Below, in pieces: positions 16,689 to 25,635 of a DNA stretch of 40,849 nucleotides. The DNA is from Paracoccaceae bacterium. GTDB lineage: Bacteria; Pseudomonadota; Alphaproteobacteria; Rhodobacterales; Rhodobacteraceae. Positions within the stretch are counted from its first letter, which is position 1; every line of letters begins with the position of its first letter. A program made the translations under genes and the position numbers. The notes under the pieces were generated by a model. It was not told the origin of the DNA. It saw only the letters and a list, made by a program, of their open reading frames with translations, and ran no database searches. The DNA is taken from contig JAHQVS010000011.1 of assembly GCA_019634215.1 (NCBI GenBank), positions 1 to 40,849 of the forward strand. The letters are read 5' to 3'.

Positions 16689-17318
16689 TCAAGAGGGGGG
16701 CGCTGGTGGTCGCGGCATCGAGAAAGTCTCATCCACCACGGCGTAGTCCATATACCCAAGGCGGGCGAGGGGCTGATATTGTGTCACATCGACCCTGCCA
16801 TCAGCGATCACCTCGTCTGCGATATGCACGCCCACCACCTCACCGAAAATTGCGCCGTTGACGTAAGCAGGGTTGGTGGAGGGCAGTTCAACGCGTGTGA
16901 GGAACTTGCATTCGAACGCGACCGGGCTCTGCGCCACCCTTGGCGGCGCCACTATCAGGCTGTCGGCCTTGGTTAGGTCGGCGGCTTCGAATTCATCTAC
17001 TCCGGCCGGGTAGGCGGCGGCTGATGTGTTCATCTGCCCCTTCAGCGCCGCCGGGACCACATTCACCACAAACTCGCCAGTCTCCAACACATTGCGCGGC
17101 GTGTCCTTTTCCAACGGTTCGAGCGCTTTCTTGCCATAGGCGGCGAACATCAGAATCGGCGGCGCCTCCGCGACTGCGTTGAAGAAGCTGAACGGGGCGA
17201 GATTAGCCCGGCCTTGGCTATCGAGGGTTGATACCCAAGCGATCGGGCGGGGCGCCACCAGCGCCTTGAAAGGGTTGTGCTTTAAGCCGTGATCATTGTC
17301 GCGTGGGCGGTAGAACAT
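16689..17318 (-). CDS. Flavin reductase family protein
   Basis: 209 residues with the split-barrel FMN-binding fold of the flavin reductase/DIM6-NTAB group: PFKALVAPRPIAWVSTLD, NLAPFSFFNAVAEAPPILMFA, TPRNVLETGEFVVNVV, and SPVAFECKF. These bind FMN and often reduce flavin with NAD(P)H for a partner oxygenase, but the partner is not evident here. Cytosolic. ATG 17318 has only a weak AAGAAGAGA upstream. It may be co-transcribed with the downstream dipeptidase gene (73-base gap). Confidence 0.93.
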   Translation of the reverse strand: MFYRPRDNDHGLKHNPFKALVAPRPIAWVSTLDSQGRANLAPFSFFNAVAEAPPILMFAAYGKKALEPLEKDTPRNVLETGEFVVNVVPAALKGQMNTSAAAYPAGVDEFEAADLTKADSLIVAPPRVAQSPVAFECKFLTRVELPSTNPAYVNGAIFGEVVGVHIADEVIADGRVDVTQYQPLARLGYMDYAVVDETFSMPRPPAPPS

Positions 17319-17527
17319 GGATCTCTTCTTATTCAGCCGCCAGCGTCAATGCAGACGGAAAACCAAAAAGCCAGGGCTAAGGCCTGACGCCATCAGGTTG
17401 GCCTTTGCTCCGGGCGGTGAGCGCGATAAGGCGCTTACGACACCCTTTTAGATAGCGCGGGCGCAGCTTTGTGGAACAGGCCTAGAGGCCGCACCGCGCT
17501 CTGTCTGAAGCGACGGACCACCGGGAC

Positions 17528-18061
17528 ATGCTCAGGATCATCGCCGAAACCGAGGCCGACCATGATGAGGTCGAGACGCTGTATGACCTCTCCTTTGCGC
17601 CAGGGCGAACGGCGCTATCTTCCTATCGATTGCGCGATGGTGTCGATCCCGTGGCGGCGCTGTCCCTGATTGCGCGAGATGATTACGACGTGTTGGTCGG
17701 CGCCATTCGCTTTTGGCCGATCGAAGTCGCCGCCGAACCCCCTGCCCTGTTCCGCCGCTGGCCGGCTCTATTGTTGGGCCCGATCGCCGTGCACCCAACG
17801 CGCCAGGGTGAGGGTGTTGGTGCGGCGTTGATGAAGCTGTCTCTGGAGCGGGCGGCGGAGTTGGGGTGGGCGCGGGTGGTGCTTGTTGGTGATGAGCCCT
17901 ATTACCGCCGTTTCGGTTTCACCCGCGCGAAGGCCGAGGAGCTGATATTTCCGCCGCCGGTGAACCCCAGCCGGGTGTTGGCGTTGGCTTTGGTCGAGGG
18001 GGCGATGTCTGAAGTTGCGGGCGTAGTGGTGAAGCCGGATACGCCTCACCAAGGTCCATGA
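17528..18061 (+). CDS. GNAT-family N-acetyltransferase (YhbS-like)
   Basis: 177 residues. GNAT fold with the acetyl-CoA loop HPTRQGEGVGAALMK (Q/R-x-x-G-x-G/A) at about residues 88-102, the preceding strand LLLGPIAV, and DEPYYRRFGF near 124-133, all typical of the COG3153 group. The substrate is unknown. No clear ribosome-binding site precedes ATG 17528. The 3' end overlaps the convergent gnd gene by 16 bases. Confidence 0.92.
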   Translation: MLRIIAETEADHDEVETLYDLSFAPGRTALSSYRLRDGVDPVAALSLIARDDYDVLVGAIRFWPIEVAAEPPALFRRWPALLLGPIAVHPTRQGEGVGAALMKLSLERAAELGWARVVLVGDEPYYRRFGFTRAKAEELIFPPPVNPSRVLALALVEGAMSEVAGVVVKPDTPHQGP

Positions 18062-19446
18062 TGGTCGCCCGGCATGTCGATGCGGCGAAAGCCATGCGAT
18101 CCAAAAAAATCGCGCTGCGCTTGGGTCAGGCTCGCGGTCCCCTGCCCTATGTGCGACGTCTCAAAATAATTCAGCGCAGCGGAGAGCGCGGGCGTCGGCA
18201 AGCCGCTCAAGGCAGATGCGGAGACGGTTCGGCGCAGGGTGGGAATGCTGCCGGAAAGACGAGACGAGATGCTGTCAGCCTCCAACAACCGACGGCCTGG
18301 AGACGCCTCTAATGCCTCGGAGATTTCATTCAGCAGGCCCGCCCGGATGATGCAGCCCGCCCGCCAAACCCGTGCGACCTCCGCCAAGGGTAGGCCCCAG
18401 TCATACTCGTCCGACGCCGCCGTGAGCACCCCAAACCCTTGCTCATAAGCGATAAGTTTGCCCGCCAATAGCGCTCCCTCCAACATGGCGACGGCCTCTG
18501 TGCGATCTCCCAGAGCGTCTCCAAGCGTTTTTGGCGCTGGTCCATAAAGCGCTTCAGCGCGGCGGCGGGCGTCCTTGTCCGCTGAGATGTTGCGGGCGGT
18601 GACGGCGGCTTCGATGGTCGAGGCTGGAGCGCCAAGGCGGAGCGCTTCGATTGCAGACCACCGGCCGGTGCCCTTTTGACCCGCGGTATCCTCAATCACC
18701 TCAAGCATGGGGCGGCCTGTTTTTGGGTCGGTAGCGGCCGCCACCGTCGCGGTGATCTTGACCAGGAAGGATTCCAGCGGCCCCTCGTTCCATTTGGCGA
18801 AAATGTCTGAGATCTCAGCAGAGGTCATGCTCAGCCCGTCACGGAGCACGCCATAGACTTCGGCTATCATCTGCATGTCGGCGTATTCGACGCCGTTATG
18901 GATGGTTTTGACGAAGTGCCCCGCCCCACCCCTGCCTAACCAAGCGCAGCATGGAGCGCCGTCATAGTGGGCCGCTGACTGTTGGAAAATGGGTGCAACC
19001 ACATCCCAAGCTTCCGGCGCGCCGCCAGCCATGATCGCAGGCCCGGTTCTGGCGCCTTCAGCCCCTCCTGAGACGCCGACGCCGAGATAGCGCAGGCCGC
19101 TTGCCGCCAGCGCAGCGGCCCGCCGTTCGGTGTCGTGAAAATCCGCGTTGCCGCAATCAATCAGGATGTCGTCAGAGTTAAGTAAAGGGGCCAAACGCTC
19201 GATCGCGGCATCCGTTGGCGCGCCAGCGGGTGTCATCAGGATGATCGGGCGGGGTGGCTTTAGGGCAGCCACAAGGTCGGCCAAATCGGCGCCGACAGCC
19301 ACCACGCGCTCAGATTGTTCCGCCACCGCTTCGGCTTTGCCCGCTGTAAGGTCGTAAACTGCGACACCACGGCCGCGCTCAGCAAAATTCAGCGCGAGGT
19401 TCGCCCCCATTACGCCAGCGCCCACCAGCCCCAAATCAGATGCCAT
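18046..19446 (-). CDS. gnd: 6-phosphogluconate dehydrogenase (decarboxylating)
   Basis: 466 residues, the standard dimeric-type length. Converts 6-phosphogluconate and NADP+ to ribulose-5-phosphate, CO2 and NADPH. Motifs: Rossmann start LGLVGAGVMGANLALNFAERG, the substrate motif GVSGGAEGARTGPAIMAGG, KTIHNGVEYADMQMIAE with the catalytic Lys, and DTAGQKGTGRWS. The ATG at 19446 has GAGG five bases upstream; the open frame extends upstream to 19572 but homologues start at this Met. Divergent from gntK (114-base gap), so gluconate use is probably coordinated here. The 3' end overlaps the GNAT gene by 16 bases. Confidence 0.97.
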   Translation of the reverse strand: MASDLGLVGAGVMGANLALNFAERGRGVAVYDLTAGKAEAVAEQSERVVAVGADLADLVAALKPPRPIILMTPAGAPTDAAIERLAPLLNSDDILIDCGNADFHDTERRAAALAASGLRYLGVGVSGGAEGARTGPAIMAGGAPEAWDVVAPIFQQSAAHYDGAPCCAWLGRGGAGHFVKTIHNGVEYADMQMIAEVYGVLRDGLSMTSAEISDIFAKWNEGPLESFLVKITATVAAATDPKTGRPMLEVIEDTAGQKGTGRWSAIEALRLGAPASTIEAAVTARNISADKDARRRAEALYGPAPKTLGDALGDRTEAVAMLEGALLAGKLIAYEQGFGVLTAASDEYDWGLPLAEVARVWRAGCIIRAGLLNEISEALEASPGRRLLEADSISSRLSGSIPTLRRTVSASALSGLPTPALSAALNYFETSHIGQGTASLTQAQRDFFGSHGFRRIDMPGDHHGPW

Positions 19447-19560
19447 ACGGTCCTCGCTCACACTGTTTCCAGCCAGGCTGACAGCGCCCAAAGCGCGCGC
19501 CATTGTGCTCGCGGCGATCCAGGGATATCTCTTCAAAAATTGCAAACAGTGTTTGGGTGG

Positions 19561-20100
19561 ATGATGGTGCAATCTCGCTTGCCGCGCATTTTGATCATGA
19601 TGGGTGTCTCAGGGAGCGGCAAGACGACGGTTGGGAGATTGCTGGCGCAGCAACTTGACGGGCGCTTTATCGACGGTGACGATCTTCACCCGCCTGAGAA
19701 CGTCGCGAAAATGAGCGCCGGCAATGCTCTGACGGACATGGATCGCTGGCCATGGCTGGAAACGATCGCGCAAACGCTGGTCGCTGAGGCCGCTGTTCAT
19801 GGCAGAGTTGTTGGCGCGTGCTCGGCGTTGCGCCGACGATACCGGGAACACCTTTTAACGTCTGCCGGTGAAGATATCCGATTTATTCATTTAGCCGGAT
19901 CTCAGCAGCTTATCAGCGACCGCATGGCGGAGCGGGCGGGGCATTTCATGCCGGCGACCCTGCTGGCGAGCCAGTTCGCCACGCTGGAGCCTCCGGAGCC
20001 GGATGAGCCGGTGGAGACCCATGATATTGGCGTGCCGCCCGCAGATATTGTCGCCCGGATTGTTCAAGCCAATGTCTCCGGGGCCTCTGGCGCGCTCTGA
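19561..20100 (+). CDS. gntK: Gluconokinase
   Basis: 179 residues, the usual size of the small GntK family. Phosphorylates gluconate with ATP to 6-phosphogluconate, the substrate of the divergent gnd product. P-loop GVSGSGKTTVGRLLA near residues 13-27, GRFIDGDDLHPPENVAKMSAGNALTDMDRWPWL (key residues DGD, H, N, M, G, D, D, R, W) as in GntK, and FIHLAGSQQLISDRMAERAGHFMP in the lid region. ATG 19561 or 19564 is the likely start, with GGGTGG just before; a long upstream extension in the same frame is antisense to gnd and is not used. Confidence 0.96.
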   Translation: MMVQSRLPRILIMMGVSGSGKTTVGRLLAQQLDGRFIDGDDLHPPENVAKMSAGNALTDMDRWPWLETIAQTLVAEAAVHGRVVGACSALRRRYREHLLTSAGEDIRFIHLAGSQQLISDRMAERAGHFMPATLLASQFATLEPPEPDEPVETHDIGVPPADIVARIVQANVSGASGAL

Positions 20101-20115
20101 GCTGAGGTCCCTCCC

Positions 20116-21630
20116 CTACTCCGCCGCCATCTCTTCGGCTGGCGTCCGGCGTGGGTATAGCTCGTCCAGGGGGATTGAGCGGCCGTCCTGTTGAACGATG
20201 CGCACATGCCTGCGCGCCAGCTTCCTGGGCTGCGGAACACCGCAGGAATGGGCGATGACGCCGATGCCGTAACGCAGCTTTTCGACGAAATTCTTCACCC
20301 GCACCGCCTTATCCTCAGGGTCCAGGCCCCGTTGCAGGCGGCGGTCGTGGGTGGTGACGCCAGTGGGGCAGGTGTTTTTGTTGCACTTCATCGCCTGAAT
20401 GCAACCGAGGGCGAACATAAAGCCCCGGGCGGTCACAATGAAATCCGCTCCCGCGCAGAACGCCCAAGCCGCCTCGGCGGGGGTGATCAGCTTGCCGCTG
20501 GCGATCAGGCGGATGCGGGTGCGCAGCCCGTTCTGCTCAACGATATCCGCCACCATCGGCAGCGCCTCGCGCAAAGGCAGGCCGACATTGTCCATCAACG
20601 GCATTGGCGCGGCTCCGGTACCGCCGTCGCCGCTGTCGACGGTGATAAAGTCCGGGGCGCTGTCGGCGCCGCGCTGTTGGATCTCGTCGCACATCTCCTG
20701 GAGCCAGCCCCATGCGCCGACCACGGTCTTAATGCCCACGGGTTTGCCGGTGACGTCTCGGACATGATTGATCATGTCGAGGATGTCGCCGATGGTTTTG
20801 TGTTCCGGATGGCGGTTGGGGGAGATCGACGGATGTCCGGCTTTGATGCCGCGTATCTTGGCGATTTCGGCGCTGACCTTCTCCGCTGGCAGGATGCCGC
20901 CCTTGCCAGGTTTCGCGCCTTGGCTGAGCTTGATCTCGAACATCCTCACCTGGGGGATGGCTGCAACTTCCCTCAGCTTCTCGTCAGACAGCCCGCCATC
21001 CTCGGTGCGTACGCCGTATTTGGCGGTGCCGATCTGAAAGACGATGTCGCAACCGCCTTCGAGGTGAAACGGCGACAAACCGCCCTCACCAGTGTTGAGC
21101 CAACAACCGGCCATGGCCGCCCCCTTGGACAACGCCTGCACAGCCGGTTTTGACAGCGCGCCGTAACTCATGCCGGAGACATTGACGATCGACTGCGCCA
21201 GATAGGGCTCACGGCAGGCAGTGCCGATCCCTACCGGCGGACTCGCCAGCGCTTCCTCGTCGAGCGTGGGAAAGGGGCAGTTGACGAAAATCGGGGTGCC
21301 AACGGGCGTCAGGGTGCGGGTTGAACCGAAAGCGACGGTGTTGTCTTCGCCGGAACAGGATCGATAGACCCATTCACGCTCTGCGCGGTTGAACGGCATC
21401 TCCTCTCGATCCATGGCGAAGAAATATTGCCGGAAGAACTCGCCCAAGGTGGAGAAGAGATATCGGAACCGCCCGATCACCGGATAATTACGCCGCACCG
21501 CATCATGTGTCTGGCTGACATCTATGATGAACAAGGCGGCGATGAGCAGCGCCCCAGCGCCGATGATAAACACAAACAGTGAGGCCAGAAAGCTCAGGCC
21601 GTCAGCGGTAAATTGCGAAAATTCCAGCAT
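20116..21630 (-). CDS. FMN-binding glutamate synthase-family protein (GltS domain alone)
   Basis: 504 residues. One or two membrane helices near residues 12-40 (LASLFVFIIGAGALLIAAL) precede the FMN-binding glutamate-synthase central barrel: VNVSGMSYGALSKPAVQALSKGA, NTGEGGLSPFHLEGGCDIVFQ, KPGKGGILPAEKVSAEIAKIRG, VDSGDGGTGAAPMPLMDNVGLP. A Cys cluster CNKNTCPTGVTTHD matches the Fe-S region of GltB. It lacks the glutaminase domain of GltB, so it is not a classical glutamate synthase; these stand-alone proteins have unclear substrates. The membrane anchor suggests it works at the inner membrane. It lies convergent with gntK (15-base gap). Confidence 0.93.
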   Translation of the reverse strand: MLEFSQFTADGLSFLASLFVFIIGAGALLIAALFIIDVSQTHDAVRRNYPVIGRFRYLFSTLGEFFRQYFFAMDREEMPFNRAEREWVYRSCSGEDNTVAFGSTRTLTPVGTPIFVNCPFPTLDEEALASPPVGIGTACREPYLAQSIVNVSGMSYGALSKPAVQALSKGAAMAGCWLNTGEGGLSPFHLEGGCDIVFQIGTAKYGVRTEDGGLSDEKLREVAAIPQVRMFEIKLSQGAKPGKGGILPAEKVSAEIAKIRGIKAGHPSISPNRHPEHKTIGDILDMINHVRDVTGKPVGIKTVVGAWGWLQEMCDEIQQRGADSAPDFITVDSGDGGTGAAPMPLMDNVGLPLREALPMVADIVEQNGLRTRIRLIASGKLITPAEAAWAFCAGADFIVTARGFMFALGCIQAMKCNKNTCPTGVTTHDRRLQRGLDPEDKAVRVKNFVEKLRYGIGVIAHSCGVPQPRKLARRHVRIVQQDGRSIPLDELYPRRTPAEEMAAE

Positions 21631-21960
21631 GAGGTACTGCCTCCCTGACGCGCCTGCGGTCGAGAGACCAAGCGCCCATACGCCACTATGGCATTTGGAC
21701 GCTCATGGGGTGGGAAATGTTACGAGGCTAGAGGGCCGCGTCGTTTGGAATGCTCTTAGGGCATGGGATCTATGGCGTGAAAGCGCGTGTTCACGTCCGG
21801 CCCGGTCGCACTGGCGTCAGTATTTGGTCTGCCCAGGAGAAGCGCCGCACGGGAAATCTTGGCGGCGCGAGCAGTAAAAAGCCGTTGGCAGCGCGCTTCA
21901 CAATAATGGTTCGCCGCGCTTGATGATGGGGAGTCCGCGCCCCTATCGCCTAGCGACGCT
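21631..21960. other. Spacer with no recognisable gene
   Basis: 330 bases between the glutamate synthase-family gene and the DUF427 gene. Short open frames exist but none has a ribosome-binding site or recognisable protein. I see no tRNA, hairpin terminator or repeat of note; it presumably holds the promoter of the gene starting at 21630. Confidence 0.5.
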
Positions 21961-22365
21961 CTAATTCAGCCAGGTTCGAACCTTGGTCATCCGCATCAGC
22001 CGGTTCACGTCGAACACGATATGGTCGCGCAGACGGCTGTAGCTGGCGTTCGGGCGCTCACAGCTGCGCGCGGCGCGGTCGAGTACGAGGCCGTCAACGG
22101 CCAGTGACCAATACCGCAACAGGCCGAAGCGCGGGCAAGCGCGGCCCCGGTTGGTCGGGCGCAGGATATCGTGGCGAATGTCGGCGATGGGCATGAACAG
22201 ATCATGCGTCTCAGGGCCCGAATCCTTGATGCGGTTGACCCGCAGCGCGCAATCAGACGCGGCGATCGGGCGGCCATCGACTTCGATAACGATAAGGCGC
22301 GGCTCAACATGTAAGTGGGAGCAGGGCGCGCTCGGCTCGCGAGCCGGCATCAATTGGGGGTGCAT
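21961..22365 (-). CDS. DUF427-like (NTP_transf_9) protein
   Basis: 134 residues. The sequence follows the pattern of DUF427: RLIVIEVDGRPIAASDCALRV, FMPIADIRHDILRPTNRG, FGLLRYWSLAVDGLVLDRAA, LRDHIVFDVNRL. The family's biochemical function is unknown. The ATG at 22365 has AGGAG six bases upstream; an earlier in-frame start (22401) has no support. It stands alone, with no partner gene within 300 bases. Confidence 0.7.
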   Translation of the reverse strand: MHPQLMPAREPSAPCSHLHVEPRLIVIEVDGRPIAASDCALRVNRIKDSGPETHDLFMPIADIRHDILRPTNRGRACPRFGLLRYWSLAVDGLVLDRAARSCERPNASYSRLRDHIVFDVNRLMRMTKVRTWLN

Positions 22366-22743
22366 TGCTTTCTCCTCAGCAGCCATAAGAGAAGAGCACA
22401 CGTTTTGGGGGCTGTCGTTAATATGTCATCTACAGAACTCGCAACTTGACTGGAGGGTCGTTGCGAGACCGTCACGTGACTTTTTCCACGCCACAAATCT
22501 ATTTCAAATTATATTGAAGCTGTGATGAAACAACGGCTTGAGCGGTGACGCCTGAATACGCCACTTCTACTACATATAGATGTTTTGATGCAGTCCTGTG
22601 GGCATGTAGCCACAGCCGTGAAGCCGGGCATGGTGTGCGAATCAATCAAGTCCGCGATATGTTTTTGTACATAAATCAAAGCGTTGAAATTGGTGTCCAG
22701 ACCACGCGCCCCGCTCTGGGGGCGCGCGAGTCGATTTCGCGAC
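22366..22743. other. AT-richer spacer without a gene, holding prpE-end hairpins
   Basis: 378 bases, visibly AT-richer than the flanks (for example 22500-22530). No protein gene or RNA gene is recognised. Near the prpE end it carries two tandem hairpins (22705-22745). Confidence 0.5.
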
Positions 22744-22745
22744 TC
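22705..22745 (-). terminator. Tandem hairpins at the end of prpE
   Basis: Stem CGCGCCCC/GGGGCGCG (22705-22712 and 22719-22726, loop GCTCTG) next to a second stem GAGTCG/CGACTC (22728-22733 and 22740-22745) that runs into the prpE stop codon. No T-run follows on the minus strand, so this is a likely weak or Rho-aided terminator. Confidence 0.45.
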
Positions 22746-24642
22746 AGTTGGATTGCGCGTAACCCATGTCGTGCAAGGCGGTGGTGATTTCATCCAAGAT
22801 GGTTGGATCGTCGATGGTGGCGGGCGTTTTGTAGGGAACGCCGTCCGCTATTTTCGCCATGACCCCGCGCAGAATCTTGCCTGAGCGAGTCTTGGGCAGC
22901 CGGTCGACCACCGCCACCAGCTTGAACGCCGCCACCGGGCCGATCTTGTCCCGCATCAGGGCGATTGCTTCCGCTTGGAGCGTCTCAGCCTCTTTGTCAC
23001 AGCCGCTGTTGAGACAGACGAAGCCCATTGGCAGCTGACCCTTCAGCTCATCCGCGACCCCGACCACCGCCGCCTCGGCGATATCGGGATGAGATGTCAG
23101 CACCTCCTCCATCGCGCCGGTGGAAAGGCGATGGCCAGCGACGTTAATCACGTCGTCGGTGCGGGCCATAATGTGGAGGAAGCCTTCCTCATCCATGAAA
23201 CCGGCGTCTCCGGTCTCGTAATAGCCAGGGAATTTTTCCAAATAGGATCGCCGGTAGCGCTCCTCGGCGTTCCATAGCGTGGGCAGCGCGGAGGGCGGCA
23301 ACGGCAGCTTGACGCAGACCGCGCCCAACTCGCCGGTTGGGACTTCCTGGCTGCTCTCGTCGAGGATGCGGACATCCCATCCCGGCATCGGCGCGCCTGC
23401 TGAGCCTACTTTGATGGGCAAGCTCTCAATTCCAACCGGGTTCCCGCAAATCGCCCAACCGGTTTCGGTTTGCCACCAGTGATCAATCACGGGCCGGTTC
23501 AGGTGCCGCTTGGCCCAATCGATCGAGTCAGGATCGGCGCGCTCTCCTGCGAGGAACAGTGTCTTCAACGAGGAGATGTCATATTTCTTGATAAACTCGC
23601 CCTGGGGGTCGGCGCGTTTGATTGCACGCAGAGCGGTGGGAGCGGTGAACAGGCAGCGGACCTTGTGCTCTTCAATCACGCGCCAAAACACGCCCGCGTC
23701 TGGCGTGCCGACCGGTTTGCCTTCGAACAGCACTGTCGCACAGCCATAAAATAGCGGCGCGTATACGATGTAGGAGTGGCCGACCACCCACCCGACGTCA
23801 GAGGCGGCCCAATACACATCGCCGGGCTCGACGTCATAGAGGTGCTTCATGGTCCAATGTAGCGCGACCAGATGGCCGCCATTGTGCCTGACGACTCCCT
23901 TCGGTTGGCCGGTCGTGCCGGAGGTGTACAAGATATAGAGTGGATCGGCGCCGCCAACCTCCTCACACTCAGCCAGGGGCGCATCTGTTTGAACCGCTTC
24001 CCATTCCCAATCCCGCCCAGGGATCAACTCCGCCTCGGCCTCAGGACGTTGAATGATGAAGCAAGTCTCCGGCTTATGCGTCGCCAGCTCAATCGACTTA
24101 TCCAACAATGGCTTATAGGGGATCACCCGCCCTGGCTCGATCCCGCAAGAGGCTGAGAGGATCGCCTTCGGCTTGGCGTCGTCGATCCGCACCGCCAGCT
24201 CATTGGCGGCAAAGCCGCCGAACACCACGGAATGGACGGCGCCGATGCGGGCGCAGGCCAACATGGCGATCGCCGCCTCCGCGATCATCGGCATATAGAT
24301 GATCACCCGATCGCCTCTGCCCACGCCCTTGGCCTTCAGAGCGCCGCCAAGCCGCGCAGTCGCCTGTTGCAGATCCAGAAAACTGAGCGAGCGTTGTGTG
24401 CCGGTGATCGGGCTGTCGTAAATCACGGCCGTGTCGTCGCCGCGTCCGGCAGCGACATGGCGGTCGACGGCGTTCCAACAGGTGTTGCAGGTCGCGTCGG
24501 CGAACCAGCGATAGAGCGGCGCGTTGCTGTCATCGAGCGCCTGCACCGGCGGGCGCATCCAATCTATCGCTTCAGCGGCCTCCAGCCAGAAGCGCTCTGG
24601 ATTCACACGCCAGCGCTCATAAGTTTCGCGGTAAGCGGACAT
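22744..24642 (-). CDS. prpE: Propionate--CoA ligase
   Basis: 632 residues, an adenylate-forming acyl-CoA synthetase of the acetyl/propionyl-CoA synthetase group. Makes propionyl-CoA from propionate, ATP and CoA. Motifs: VVFGGFAANELAVRIDDAKP, the P-loop-like YTSGTTGQPKGVVR, DHWWQTETGW, GYYETGDAG, and PKTRSGKILRG with the catalytic (acetylatable) Lys near the C-terminus. The overall sequence (AYRETYERWRVNPERFW at the start) is closer to PrpE than Acs. Start 24642 is chosen because AAGGAG lies eight bases upstream and the encoded Met fits homologues; an open frame to 24732 is not used. Cytosolic; no prpBCD genes are nearby. Confidence 0.94.
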   Translation of the reverse strand: MSAYRETYERWRVNPERFWLEAAEAIDWMRPPVQALDDSNAPLYRWFADATCNTCWNAVDRHVAAGRGDDTAVIYDSPITGTQRSLSFLDLQQATARLGGALKAKGVGRGDRVIIYMPMIAEAAIAMLACARIGAVHSVVFGGFAANELAVRIDDAKPKAILSASCGIEPGRVIPYKPLLDKSIELATHKPETCFIIQRPEAEAELIPGRDWEWEAVQTDAPLAECEEVGGADPLYILYTSGTTGQPKGVVRHNGGHLVALHWTMKHLYDVEPGDVYWAASDVGWVVGHSYIVYAPLFYGCATVLFEGKPVGTPDAGVFWRVIEEHKVRCLFTAPTALRAIKRADPQGEFIKKYDISSLKTLFLAGERADPDSIDWAKRHLNRPVIDHWWQTETGWAICGNPVGIESLPIKVGSAGAPMPGWDVRILDESSQEVPTGELGAVCVKLPLPPSALPTLWNAEERYRRSYLEKFPGYYETGDAGFMDEEGFLHIMARTDDVINVAGHRLSTGAMEEVLTSHPDIAEAAVVGVADELKGQLPMGFVCLNSGCDKEAETLQAEAIALMRDKIGPVAAFKLVAVVDRLPKTRSGKILRGVMAKIADGVPYKTPATIDDPTILDEITTALHDMGYAQSN

Positions 24643-24677
24643 CGGGCGTCTCCTTGTACGTTTTTGCTTGTGCAATT

Positions 24678-24693
24678 CGGTTAATATCTTTGG
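24678..24693 (+). repeat. Copy 1 of a 16-base element CGGTTAATATCTTTGG
   Basis: Matches the second copy at 25138-25153 (CGGTTAATATTTTCGG) at 14 of 16 positions. It lies 60 bases upstream of the first small membrane-protein gene and also in the prpE upstream region. It may be a promoter or operator shared by the two paralogous genes. Confidence 0.35.
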
Positions 24694-24753
24694 CGGGGGC
24701 TGCCGCTTGCGATAAACCGTTTCTGGAAACAATCGTAGGGGGCTGTGCCGCGG

Positions 24754-25107
24754 ATGGACAGCAAGACATTGCTGGCGGTTCTGATCGCCGGGATCGGAGC
24801 CACGTTAATTGACAATCTGGCAGCGATGGCGCTGTTCGGCCTCGATTTTATCGCTTTAACGGTGGATAGGCCCGGTCGGTTTGTGATCGGCATCGCCGGG
24901 GCGGCGTTGTTGCCGTTTATTTTCGCCGCTTTGAAGGGTGCGTCAGGGCTCATCGTTGGGTTGGTCGTGTTAGCGGGTGGCGCCGCAGCGTTGGCTAAAG
25001 GGGTGTTCGGCTATGCGGCGCCTCTGCCAAATGTGCTGCTGCTGACCACCATCTATGCTGTGTCAGCGATTGTGATCTTTGGGATGGTGCGCGGGCGTGT
25101 GAACTAG
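24754..25107 (+). CDS. Small four-TM membrane protein, paralogue of the next gene
   Basis: 117 residues from ATG 24754 (GTG at 24745 is possible). Very hydrophobic with about four membrane segments (LLAVLIAGIGATLIDNLAAM, FVIGIAGAALLPFIFAAL, GLIVGLVVLAGGAAALA, VLLLTTIYAVSAIVIF). I do not recognise a family. It resembles the gene at 25235: K-LIA-L-AG-G-T at the start, and DFIALTVDRPGRFVIG next to LLPFIF-AAL-G in one, DALMQEPERAGAIGG next to VLPVLFYFLSG in the other. The two may be a tandem duplication. Function unknown; inner-membrane location. Confidence 0.68.
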   Translation: MDSKTLLAVLIAGIGATLIDNLAAMALFGLDFIALTVDRPGRFVIGIAGAALLPFIFAALKGASGLIVGLVVLAGGAAALAKGVFGYAAPLPNVLLLTTIYAVSAIVIFGMVRGRVN

Positions 25108-25137
25108 AGCGTTACCAGATCAGTGTGGAGCTGTAGC

Positions 25138-25153
25138 CGGTTAATATTTTCGG
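25138..25153 (+). repeat. Copy 2 of the 16-base element CGGTTAATATTTTCGG
   Basis: Second copy of the element at 24678-24693 (14 of 16 identical), 81 bases before the second small membrane-protein gene. The similar placement before each gene supports a duplication that carried the promoter. Confidence 0.35.
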
Positions 25154-25234
25154 TAAAACAAAGGGCTAGAGCGAAGATCCGTCGCCAAGGCGGTTAATGC
25201 TCTCAGGCCGGTTTCTATGGGAAGGCGTCTTGGC

Positions 25235-25579
25235 ATGATGCGTAAATTGATCGCCATTTTGTTGGCTGGCGGCGGATCGACAGCGGCGGCAGTGGCCGGG
25301 TTTCAACAGATTTTCGGAGAAGGCTCCTTTAACCTCGACGCCCTTATGCAAGAGCCTGAGCGGGCCGGCGCCATTGGCGGCTCTACAGTGGTGTTGCCGG
25401 TCCTGTTCTATTTCTTGAGTGGGATCAGAAGCTATTTCACCTCAGTGGCTATCGTGGCGGTGCTGATGTTTTGCGGTCTGCATTTTGGCCTCCAGGTCGA
25501 TGCGCCCTTGGAGCAGATCGCAACTGTCAGCGGCATCGGCGCAGCGGTGTCGGTCTTGCTGTATCGGATTATTACCTGA
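25235..25579 (+). CDS. Small membrane protein, paralogue of the previous gene
   Basis: 114 residues from ATG 25235, which has GGAAGG upstream; ATG 25217 lacks a site. It begins MMRKLIAILLAGGGSTAAAVAGF, has a soluble segment (GEGSFNLDALMQEPERAG) and about three further membrane segments (STVVLPVLFYFLSGI, FTSVAIVAVLMFCGLHFG, IATVSGIGAAVSVLLY). No family is recognised. It is related in layout and sequence to the gene at 24754, 127 bases upstream. Function unknown. Confidence 0.66.
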   Translation: MMRKLIAILLAGGGSTAAAVAGFQQIFGEGSFNLDALMQEPERAGAIGGSTVVLPVLFYFLSGIRSYFTSVAIVAVLMFCGLHFGLQVDAPLEQIATVSGIGAAVSVLLYRIIT

Positions 25580-25635
25580 AGCAGGTTTCGGGCGCGCCTT
25601 GCACAATCATCGCGTTGCTTGACGGCTTTGATCAC

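Noticed and set aside
20191-21153. Long plus-strand open frame antisense to the glutamate synthase-family gene
   Set aside because: High-GC antisense shadow; no ribosome-binding site and no recognisable protein.
21631-21960. Possible tRNA or regulatory RNA in the spacer
   Set aside because: No acceptor-stem pairing, TTCGA loop or strong hairpin was found on either strand.
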